From positions 1-37,709 of the forward strand of contig CATXSD010000017.1 of NCBI GenBank assembly GCA_958402075.1: DNA of 37,709 nt, in the 5' to 3' direction. Each line of letters starts with the position of its first letter. Positions within the stretch are counted from its first letter, which is position 1. The stretch is from Mediterranea massiliensis (lineage in GTDB: Bacteria > Bacteroidota > Bacteroidia > Bacteroidales > Bacteroidaceae). Under the pieces are notes generated by a model. It was given only the letters and a program-made list of their open reading frames with translations, was not told the origin of the DNA and did not search any database. Of this stretch, positions 31,447-37,709 are shown in pieces. Made by a program: the position numbers and the translations under genes.

Positions 31447-33090
31447 TCAGAAGCGCACGCCCAGCGTCAGCAGCACCTGGCTGCGGCGGTCGGTCACTTT
31501 CGTAGCTTCGGGCAAAGCTATTTCCAGCATATTGCCCGACTGGTTCATGTTCACAAACGGATAGAACTCCGACTTGCAGTTGGTAAACTTATAGGCCAAG
31601 TCGGCATAGAACATAGAGCCGCGATAGCCGATGCCCACCGTATAATTGTTCAACGCCTGGGTGTTGGAGAAGTCGGTATCCGTCTGGATGGAGTTGATAG
31701 GCAGATCCTTGAACGCATCCTTGTTGAACAGGGCCGAACGGTAGTTGTAGCCAGCACGGATGGCAAACTGGGGAATCACCTTGTACTCCAAGCCCGCACG
31801 GAAGGTGTGTACTCCTTTCAGCATGGCCGTCGTGCTGTTCTCAAGTTCAAACGAATCGGAGAAGCCCTGCGGATCGCGGAACTCCATCAACGAATAGTCC
31901 TGATACTCGTATTCGGCTCCCAAAGCCAGACTGCTGCCTACCGTATAGCCCAAGCTGACGTTGTAGAGCCAAGGCGTCTGAAGTCTGAACTCACGGATCA
32001 TGTCGCCATTCACGATGTTCTCCGTCGCCACGCTGGCCGCTTCGTTCCGGCCCGTCACAGGGTCGTAGAGCGATGACTCCACATAGGCACGCGTCTTGTA
32101 GTCCAGGCTATAGAAGGTAGGCGTATGGACGGCCAGGCCGACACGCAGCGGCGAATACTCGAAGGGGCGGATGATGGCTCCCAGCTTCACGTCGAAACCG
32201 GCTCCCACAATCTGGTTGTCGCTCGTCAGCGAATAGTATTCATTGTTGGTATAGCTCTCGCCATACACGGTATACTTGCTGTAGTCCACCGAGTAGGCTC
32301 CCAACGTCACTCCCAGATACACGCGGTCCTTGATGTTGAACGACACGTTGAAGTCATACTGCTCGATGCCGCCCCGCTGCTGCGAACGATAGGTGGCGTT
32401 GCCGCCGTCATACAGGCCGTAGAACGTACCCGGCGTGCGATACAGCAGATTGCCGTTCACATCGCTGAGCTGGTTTCCGTCCTCGTCCACGTACGGAGTG
32501 TCCGTCGGTTTGGTAGTAACGTCCGTAATCATCCAGCCGTCATATCCCAATACCGAAAGCCAGCCGATATTGGCATCGGTATAAGGGCTGCCGCCCCAAC
32601 TTTTTATTCCGGCCGCCTGCTGGGCCATGTAGTAACTCTGCGACAGTCCGTGTCCCAGCTGTCCTCCCATCTCCATGTTGCCATAGAAAGAGTTCGACTT
32701 ATGGTAGTTGAAGCCGAAGTTCACATAACGCAACGTGGTCTTGTTGCCTATCTTGGTAGAGAGCACAAAGCCCAGGTTGTCATAAGAGCCCTTCATCTTG
32801 CTGGTGCTCGTCGCATTGCCCGCATAGTTGGCATCCGTGCCGAAGGACGACAGGCTGAAGGAAGTCATCACGTCGTGGCTGCGGTAGATGCCGATGCCGG
32901 CGGGATTGGTGCCGATGGTCGAGATGTCGCCGCCCAGCGCACTCATCGCACCGCCCATCCCGACGAAGCGGGCCGTACCGTTCAAGTCCTTGTCTGCTAT
33001 CTTGGCTGCGTCATACACCGTCTGCGCCGTCACAGGGGCCAGTGCCAGACACAAGCCCATGACAGCCAGAAACATTTTTCTATTTTTCAT
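31447..33090 (-). CDS. FadL/OmpP1-type outer-membrane transport protein
   Basis: The 547-residue protein has a signal peptide ending ALAPVTAQ, followed by a FadL-like N-terminal hatch region: GTARFVGMGGAMSALGGDISTIGTNPAGIGIYR. The barrel contains repeated aromatic strands such as YVNFGFNYHKSNSFYG, VYLGVTLGAYSVDYSKYT and LALGAEYEYQDYSLMEF, and ends VLLTLGVRF, with a C-terminal Phe. Proteins of this type move hydrophobic compounds across the outer membrane; substrate is unknown here. The Trp/Gly-rich exported protein gene lies 40 bp upstream and may be in the same unit. Confidence 0.82.
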   Translation of the reverse strand: MKNRKMFLAVMGLCLALAPVTAQTVYDAAKIADKDLNGTARFVGMGGAMSALGGDISTIGTNPAGIGIYRSHDVMTSFSLSSFGTDANYAGNATSTSKMKGSYDNLGFVLSTKIGNKTTLRYVNFGFNYHKSNSFYGNMEMGGQLGHGLSQSYYMAQQAAGIKSWGGSPYTDANIGWLSVLGYDGWMITDVTTKPTDTPYVDEDGNQLSDVNGNLLYRTPGTFYGLYDGGNATYRSQQRGGIEQYDFNVSFNIKDRVYLGVTLGAYSVDYSKYTVYGESYTNNEYYSLTSDNQIVGAGFDVKLGAIIRPFEYSPLRVGLAVHTPTFYSLDYKTRAYVESSLYDPVTGRNEAASVATENIVNGDMIREFRLQTPWLYNVSLGYTVGSSLALGAEYEYQDYSLMEFRDPQGFSDSFELENSTTAMLKGVHTFRAGLEYKVIPQFAIRAGYNYRSALFNKDAFKDLPINSIQTDTDFSNTQALNNYTVGIGYRGSMFYADLAYKFTNCKSEFYPFVNMNQSGNMLEIALPEATKVTDRRSQVLLTLGVRF

Positions 33091-33130
33091 ACTCCAATAA
33101 TCTTAAAACAAACTTTTTAAAACACACATG

Positions 33131-34477
33131 TTATCTTCTGCTTCTGGACGAACCGCCTCCGCCACCCGAACGGACAGCACCGCCACCGCCGAAGCTGCGC
33201 GAACTGCCGCCCGAGCTGAAGCTGCTGCGCGACGACGAACTGCTGCGCGTAGACGAATTGAAGTTCGACCGTCTGCTCTCGTTGTTATTGTTGTTGTTCA
33301 TCGGCGAATAGGAACGCGTGCGCACCGAGTTGGAACTGCCGCGGCTATAGGTGGCACCCGACGAACGGAGACCGCTGCTGCGTGTATAGGTGGAAGTGCC
33401 GCCTGTACGTCCGGCCTCGGACGACGACCCTACACGCGTGCTGCTCGGACGGGTATAGGCCCCTGTATTGCGACGCGAATACGTGGACGGTGTGCCCGCT
33501 GAAGCATCGTTGCGCGTCGTGGTGGAGCGTGAGCCTACCACCCTGCGGACGGTTGTTGTCCCGTTCTGGTTACCCGAGCGGTAGGAAGTGGTGCCGCTCA
33601 CACGGCCATTCGTCGAACGTACCGAACCCTGGTTGCTGACCACCGTTCCGTTGCGGTAGACACTCCGACCCGACGAGCGGCGCGTGGTATACGTGTCGCG
33701 CGAAGCCCAGTGACCGTGTCCCGGATGATGCCAGCCCGGATAGTAGTGCGGATAGTGGTAATAGGGCCAACCCCAGCCCCAGCCGGCATACCAGCCACCC
33801 CAGCCGGCATACCAACCACCGTACCAGCCGCCGTACCAGCCGCCCCATCCCCAGTTCCAGCCGTAGTAGGGCCAACCCCAACCCCAGCCGTAGGAGTTAT
33901 AGCGCCAGTCCCACCACAGGCGGTTGGTGAATGTCGGGAAAGCATAGGCATACAGGCCGTCGGTATAGACGTTCCAGTCCCACGAATTCAGTCCGTAGAC
34001 CACGTCCCAGTAAAGCGGGCTGCTGATGCTGATGGCATAGCGCGGATTGCGGAAACGGATGATACGCATGGCGTATTCATAGTCGTCCTGCGAGCCGTCG
34101 AAGCCGCCCACCCATTCCCCTTCGGGGTCGGGCACGGCCTTTTCCTCTATGTAGAGGGTGTCCTCGTTCTGCGTGAAGTCATATTCCTTCGAGTTGTAGC
34201 GGCGGTTGTATTCGTCCACGTCGCGTACGTTACCCTTCTTGTCCTTCACCACGATAGTGGTTGTGTTGCCCGAGTTGGTGCACACCACAGGCTTCTGTGT
34301 TTCCACGACCACCACGTTCTCCGGAGCTTTCCGGACGGTCTGTTCCCCGGTCTTTTCGGTCTTCTGTTCGGCCTTCTTCTTCGAGGGTACATAATAGAGG
34401 TCGTCCTCCACACTCTGTGCCGCGAGTGTCCACGGGAGGCACAGGGCTAAAAGTGATAAAAAAACAATCTTCTTCAT
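33131..34477 (-). CDS. Exported low-complexity protein, Trp/Gly/Tyr-rich core and Ser/Arg/Gly-rich tail
   Basis: The 448-residue protein has a signal peptide (1-21). Residues 25-160 look folded and include VVVETQKPVVC and FRNPRYAISISSPLYWDVVYG. Residues 165-257 are extremely rich in Trp, Gly and Tyr with tandem GGWYGGWYGGWYAGW units and a His/Pro-rich end. Residues 258-448 are Ser/Arg/Thr/Gly/Asn-rich and end in SRSRR. No named domain is recognised beyond the similarity in style to Bacteroidetes proteins often misnamed vitellogenin-like. It may be a surface or matrix component. Composition is unlike all its neighbours. Confidence 0.7.
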   Translation of the reverse strand: MKKIVFLSLLALCLPWTLAAQSVEDDLYYVPSKKKAEQKTEKTGEQTVRKAPENVVVVETQKPVVCTNSGNTTTIVVKDKKGNVRDVDEYNRRYNSKEYDFTQNEDTLYIEEKAVPDPEGEWVGGFDGSQDDYEYAMRIIRFRNPRYAISISSPLYWDVVYGLNSWDWNVYTDGLYAYAFPTFTNRLWWDWRYNSYGWGWGWPYYGWNWGWGGWYGGWYGGWYAGWGGWYAGWGWGWPYYHYPHYYPGWHHPGHGHWASRDTYTTRRSSGRSVYRNGTVVSNQGSVRSTNGRVSGTTSYRSGNQNGTTTVRRVVGSRSTTTRNDASAGTPSTYSRRNTGAYTRPSSTRVGSSSEAGRTGGTSTYTRSSGLRSSGATYSRGSSNSVRTRSYSPMNNNNNNESRRSNFNSSTRSSSSSRSSFSSGGSSRSFGGGGAVRSGGGGGSSRSRR

Positions 34478-34597
34478 ATATCTGTCAGTTTATAGTTTAC
34501 AAACACTTGCATGATCGGTACTGCAAAAATAATGCCTAAGTTCGGTTTTTCCCAGAGATTTTCCCCTTGCCTTGATAGGGATTTCCCTAAATCGGCC

Positions 34598-34605
34598 TAT
34601 CTTTG
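34598..34605 (+). promoter_or_regulatory. prmA promoter -7 box
   Basis: TATCTTTG followed by C is a perfect -7 match, about 100 bp upstream of the prmA ATG. A TTG at 34572-34574 is slightly farther than the usual -33 spacing. The rest of the 227-bp gap shows no other clear feature. Confidence 0.55.
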
Positions 34606-34704
34606 CAGGCAGAGGTTGGTCCGCCAACTTCCTTCAAAGATACAACAAATGATGTAACAAGATGCCACGGCATCCCCACATTTTAACAAAACCCCAGTAA
34701 AACA

Positions 34705-35553
34705 ATGAAATATTTAGAATTTACCTTCCACACCCGCCCCTGCACGGAGACGGCCAACGACGTGCTCTGCGCCCTGCTGGGCGATGCGGGTTTCGAGAGC
34801 TTCGTCGAGCAGCCCGACGGCATTGCCGCCTACATCCAGAAGGACCTGTACGACGAGGAAGCGGTACGCCAGGCCGTGGCCGACTTTCCCCTGACCGACA
34901 CCGCCATCGACTTCAGCTACACCGAAGCCGAAGACAAGGACTGGAACGAGGAGTGGGAGAAGAACTTCTTCCAACCCATCGTGATAGGCGACCGCTGTGT
35001 CATCCACAGCACCTTCCACCACGACGTGCCTCAGGCACAATACGACATCGTCATCAACCCGCAGATGGCCTTCGGCACGGGGCACCACGAGACGACGAGC
35101 CTCATCATCGGCGAACTGCTGGACAGCGACCTGCAAGGCAAGTCGGTGCTCGACATGGGTTGCGGCACGTCCATCCTGGCCATCCTGGCACGCATGCGCG
35201 GCGCCGCCCGCTGTACGGCGGTGGACATCGACGACTGGTGCGTACGCAACTCGCTGGAGAACATTGCCCTGAACCGTCTGGACGGCATCGACGTCTACCA
35301 GGGCGACGCCTCGTCGCTGGCCGACAAGGGTCCCTTCGACGTGGTGATAGCCAACATCAACCGCAACATCCTGCTGGCCGACATGAAGCACTACGCGGCC
35401 CGCATGAACCCCGGCGCCACCCTGCTGATGAGCGGCTTCTATACCGACGACATCGCCGCCATCCGTGCCGAAGCCGAAAGCCTGGGCCTGACGTTCATCG
35501 AACACAGGGAGAAGAACCGCTGGGCAGCGGTGAAGTTTGAATTATTTAAGTAA
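34705..35553 (+). CDS. prmA: Ribosomal protein L11 methyltransferase
   Basis: The enzyme trimethylates ribosomal protein L11 using S-adenosylmethionine. The 282-residue protein has the N-terminal substrate-recognition domain (1-90), then INPQMAFGTGHHETT (about 117-131), the SAM-binding motif VLDMGCGTSILAILA (148-162) and the VVIANINRNIL active-site loop, all diagnostic of PrmA. Its 3' end overlaps the convergent GH25 gene by 12 bp. Cytosolic; no signal peptide. Confidence 0.95.
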   Translation: MKYLEFTFHTRPCTETANDVLCALLGDAGFESFVEQPDGIAAYIQKDLYDEEAVRQAVADFPLTDTAIDFSYTEAEDKDWNEEWEKNFFQPIVIGDRCVIHSTFHHDVPQAQYDIVINPQMAFGTGHHETTSLIIGELLDSDLQGKSVLDMGCGTSILAILARMRGAARCTAVDIDDWCVRNSLENIALNRLDGIDVYQGDASSLADKGPFDVVIANINRNILLADMKHYAARMNPGATLLMSGFYTDDIAAIRAEAESLGLTFIEHREKNRWAAVKFELFK

Positions 35554-36414
35554 AAGTGAGTCGAGCTGGGCCTGCGTGCCGTTGAACACGTTCAGGTCCA
35601 CCTTCTTCTCGATGCCCGGCACGGTACCCACATCCGTATGCTGCCAGAAGTGCCACGGTCCCTGGTAGCGCACGGAGTCCACGTAATAGTGGGCTATCCA
35701 ATAGGGATAGGCATCGAAGACGGGGCTGTCCAGGTAGCGCATCTTGAACTTATAAGAGGTGTAGAGGATGGGCTTCACGCCATAGTGGGCTTCCACGCGG
35801 TCGAGCCACGTCTTGACGCAGGCCTGCAGTTCGGCCTTGTCTTTCTTGCCCGTCGTCTCCACATCGAGCACAGGAGGCAGGTCGCCCGCCGTGAGCGGCA
35901 CGGTGCGGATGAAGAAATCCGCCTGCTTCAGCGCGTCGGTACGCGGCAGGAAGTAGTGGTAGGCCCCGCGGATGAAGCGGTAGGCGCGGGCCGAATCGAA
36001 ATTCTGGAGGAACGTGTCGTCCTGATGGTCGCCGCCCTCGGTAGCCTTCAGGAAGATGAAGCGGATGGGAAACTCCCCTGCCCGATGCTCGGCCAGGCGC
36101 GACCAGTCGATGCGCCCCTGATAGTGGGACATGTCCACGCCGTGCACCTCGAAGTCGCAGGGCATGCACACGCCGTAGCCCTTCAGCCCGTAGCAGGGCT
36201 TCCAGCGGTAGGCATAGGGGCGGATGAAGAACCAGTAGAAGCCGGCCGAAAAGACCAGTACCACACAGACGGCCAGCACGTTGCGCACCCACACGGGCAT
36301 GGTGCGCTCTACCGCCTTCCGCCTGGCAGCCTTGCCTCGCGGAGCAGCCGTGCGGCGGCGCACGGGTTTCCTGGTTTTGCCGTCGTTTTTCTTCTTGGAG
36401 GATGCTTCAGTCAT
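35542..36414 (-). CDS. GH25-family lysozyme with N-terminal membrane anchor
   Basis: The 290-residue protein has a very basic cytoplasmic start (1-40: KKKNDGKTRKPVRRRTAAPRG...), one membrane helix (about 42-64) and a periplasmic GH25 muramidase domain (about 88-290). Catalytic-site motifs are present: GVDMSHYQGRIDW (D94), FIFLKATEG (E126), PPVLDVE (D184, E186), ILYTSY and the late FWQHTD and VDLNVFNG segments. It probably cleaves peptidoglycan glycan strands while anchored to the inner membrane. The 3' end overlaps prmA by 12 bp on the opposite strand. Confidence 0.92.
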   Translation of the reverse strand: MTEASSKKKNDGKTRKPVRRRTAAPRGKAARRKAVERTMPVWVRNVLAVCVVLVFSAGFYWFFIRPYAYRWKPCYGLKGYGVCMPCDFEVHGVDMSHYQGRIDWSRLAEHRAGEFPIRFIFLKATEGGDHQDDTFLQNFDSARAYRFIRGAYHYFLPRTDALKQADFFIRTVPLTAGDLPPVLDVETTGKKDKAELQACVKTWLDRVEAHYGVKPILYTSYKFKMRYLDSPVFDAYPYWIAHYYVDSVRYQGPWHFWQHTDVGTVPGIEKKVDLNVFNGTQAQLDSLLLK

Positions 36415-36522
36415 ACACTCAATCTAAATCGCCTGCAAAGTTAGCAGTTTTCCGAGATATCCGTCCATTGATTGTCTTATTTTGAATGCCCCCACTCTTT
36501 TTTACCCCATCGCACGGCCGGC

Positions 36523-36590
36523 AGGAAAGCAATGCTTTGTCCGCGACAAAGCAGCCTTTTCCTCATGAAAAAACAATGCTTTTTCCACAA
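36523..36590. repeat. Degenerate repeats resembling the 23-bp array
   Basis: The 264-bp gap between the GH25 gene and the next gene contains AAGCAATGCTTTGTCC (from 36527), AAGCAGCCTTTTCC (from 36549) and AAACAATGCTTTTTCC (from 36572), spaced 22-23 bp. A perfect 9-bp inverted repeat, TGCTTTGTC/GACAAAGCA, lies at 36533-36553. The first unit resembles unit six of the 28.6-kb array. Confidence 0.5.
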
Positions 36591-36639
36591 AGAAAATGAA
36601 AAAAACACCCGCCCCTGGTCCTATCATAAATAAAAACAC

Positions 36640-36647
36640 TATCTTTA
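36640..36647 (+). promoter_or_regulatory. Candidate -7 box for the 36.7-kb operon
   Basis: TATCTTTA is one base from the TAnnTTTG pattern and lies 32 bp before the ATG at 36679. Confidence 0.45.
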
Positions 36648-36678
36648 TCCCGAAAATCTAACTTAAAAACGAAAGATT

Positions 36679-36948
36679 ATGGCAAGCAGAAAAGCATTGA
36701 AGAAAAGCGTGAACTATATCGCAGGTGAGCTCTTCACCGAATGTCTGGTGAACAAACTCTATGTGCCCGGAACCGATCCCGAGAAGGCCGACGCGCTGAT
36801 GGCCGACATCCTGAGCATGCAGGACGAATTCCTGAGCCGCATCAGCCACACCGAACCCGGCAACGTAAAAGGCTTTTACAAGAAGTTTCGTTCGGACTTC
36901 AACGCGCAGGTGAACGAGATTGTGGACCGCATGGGCCAGCTGAAGTAA
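36679..36948 (+). CDS. Small conserved helical protein, unknown function
   Basis: The 89-residue protein is soluble and largely helical: a basic start MASRKALKKSVNYIAGELFTE, a central PGTDPEKADALMADILSMQDEF and a final VKGFYKKFRSDFNAQVNEIVDRMGQLK. It has no signal peptide and no motif I can name. It lies 13 bp before the PlsC-type acyltransferase gene and is probably co-transcribed with it. Confidence 0.75.
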   Translation: MASRKALKKSVNYIAGELFTECLVNKLYVPGTDPEKADALMADILSMQDEFLSRISHTEPGNVKGFYKKFRSDFNAQVNEIVDRMGQLK

Positions 36949-36961
36949 TCCGACAAGAGGA

Positions 36962-37516
36962 ATGAAACAGCAGCTCTGCCGCTTTATCTACCACCGCCTG
37001 CTGGGCTGGAAGACGGTCATCACGGTGCCCTTCTACGAGAAGTGCGTCATCTGCGCCGCCCCGCACACCTCCAACTGGGACCTACTCATCGGCAAGCTGT
37101 TCTACGGCTCGCTGGGACGCAGGGCCAGTTTCCTGATGAAGAAGGAATGGTTCTTCTTCCCGCTCAACCTGGTGTTCAAAGCCATGGGAGGCATCCCCGT
37201 GAACCGGGGCAAGAAGAATTCGCTGGTCGACCAGATGGCCCGCCGCTTCGCCTCGTGCAGCCGGTTCAACCTGGCCATTACGCCCGAAGGCACCCGCAAG
37301 GCCAACCCCGAATGGAAGAAAGGCTTCTACTACATCGCCCTACAGGCGCAGGTACCCATCATGCTCTTCGGGATAGACTATCCGTCGAAGACCATCACCT
37401 GCACGAAGGCCATCGTGCCCACAGGCAACATCGAGAAGGACATGCGCGAGATAAAGCGCTATTTCATGCAGTTCACCGGCCGCCACCCCGAATATTTCTC
37501 CGTCGGAGAGATTTGA
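36962..37516 (+). CDS. PlsC-type 1-acyl-glycerol-phosphate acyltransferase family protein
   Basis: The 184-residue protein belongs to the LPLAT/PlsC superfamily. The catalytic HX4D motif is HTSNWD (H35, D40), the second motif is GGIPVNRGKK and the third is ITPEGTRKANPEWKKGFYYIA (EGTR at 109-112). It is shorter than typical PlsC and lacks an obvious N-terminal membrane helix. It may act in lysophospholipid or other lipid acylation at the membrane face; exact substrate is unknown. It is flanked closely by the small helical protein and the nitrilase gene in one operon. Confidence 0.88.
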   Translation: MKQQLCRFIYHRLLGWKTVITVPFYEKCVICAAPHTSNWDLLIGKLFYGSLGRRASFLMKKEWFFFPLNLVFKAMGGIPVNRGKKNSLVDQMARRFASCSRFNLAITPEGTRKANPEWKKGFYYIALQAQVPIMLFGIDYPSKTITCTKAIVPTGNIEKDMREIKRYFMQFTGRHPEYFSVGEI

Positions 37517-37533
37517 AAGAAAACACTGGAAAC

Positions 37534-37709
37534 ATGCGCATCAGCCTCATACAGACCGACATTGCCTGGGAGGACAAGCAGGAGAACCTGCGACGCCTCC
37601 GCCTCCGCCTCGAAGAACTGAAGGGGCGGACGGACCTGGTCGTCGTGCCCGAAACCTTCACGACCGGCTTCAGCATGAATGCCGACCGCCTGGCCGAGCC
37701 TCTCACGGG
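37534..37709 (+). CDS. Nitrilase/omega-amidase family protein, cut by window edge
   Basis: The frame begins at the ATG at 37534 and runs off the right edge after 58 residues. The start MRISLIQTDIAWEDKQENL and the catalytic-Glu segment VVVPETFTTGFSM (E40) match the carbon-nitrogen hydrolase family, with closest resemblance to NIT2/YafV-type omega-amidases. The remaining catalytic Lys and Cys lie beyond the window. It follows the acyltransferase gene by 17 bp. Confidence 0.85.
   Translation, partial: MRISLIQTDIAWEDKQENLRRLRLRLEELKGRTDLVVVPETFTTGFSMNADRLAEPLT

Noticed and set aside
1..37709. tRNA, rRNA or riboswitch
   Set aside because: No cloverleaf-like sequence with a TTCGA-type loop, rRNA core or known riboswitch pattern was recognised in the intergenic gaps; a covariance-model search would be needed for certainty.

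Overview
The window looks like a chromosomal segment of a Bacteroidales bacterium, most likely Bacteroides or a close relative. The evidence is the promoter style (several close matches to the Bacteroides -33 TTTG / -7 TAnnTTTG pattern, usually read as TATCTTTG), A-rich start regions without strong Shine-Dalgarno sites, many SPII lipoproteins and outer-membrane proteins, a BACON-type domain, the galM-MFS-galK cluster, a VOR/KOR-type ferredoxin oxidoreductase operon and a reverse rubrerythrin. I see no rRNA, tRNA, insertion sequence, integrase, phage module or CRISPR array. Nearly everything is core or housekeeping content, with some genus-specific envelope genes.

Layout. 1-3530 (minus): sulfate assimilation operon cysQ, SLC13-type permease, cysC, cysD (cut by the window start). 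3700-4658 (minus): SPOR lipoprotein and a small lipocalin-like lipoprotein. 4837-5699 (plus): three-gene YtxH / holin-like / small-protein membrane operon. 5789-6760 (minus): manA, divergent from galM-sugar transporter-galK (6958-10805). 10986-13545 (plus): transketolase and rpiB. 13792-16964 (plus): TPR protein followed by the four subunits of a 2-oxoacid:ferredoxin oxidoreductase, with an overlooked 56-residue membrane protein (15447-15617) inside. 17038-22218 (minus): TPR histidine kinase, LuxR-type response regulator, then a membrane protein and a BACON lipoprotein preceded by short repeats that could be regulator sites. 22406-25417 (plus): a large putative porin and a membrane-anchored solute-binding protein. 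25425-27341 (minus): glutamine-dependent NAD synthetase. 27490-28518 (plus): Fur/PerR-family repressor and rubrerythrin, an oxidative-stress pair with a palindrome near the start of the regulator transcript. 28633-28764: a regular six-unit, 23-bp tandem array. 28878-31338 (plus): ECF sigma factor, membrane anti-sigma-like protein, DUF4252-type exported protein and an outer-membrane beta-barrel. 31447-34477 (minus): FadL/OmpP1-type protein and a Trp/Gly/Tyr-rich exported protein. 34705-35553 prmA (plus), overlapping a convergent GH25 lysozyme gene (35542-36414, minus). 36679-37709 (plus): small conserved protein, PlsC-type acyltransferase and the start of a nitrilase-family gene.

Metabolically the genes cover sulfate activation and PAP removal, entry of galactose and mannose-6-phosphate into central metabolism, the non-oxidative pentose phosphate pathway, ferredoxin-linked oxoacid oxidation and NAD synthesis. 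The remainder concerns the envelope and stress responses.

I did not find a clearly new defence or mobile system. The least explained items are the 23-bp palindromic array upstream of the ECF sigma operon and a degenerate look-alike near 36.5 kb, two heptanucleotide tandem arrays, the small protein inside the oxidoreductase operon, the repeat elements beside the two-component system, a histidine kinase with a degenerate ATP-binding G1 box, and a porin gene whose best promoter predicts a leaderless mRNA.
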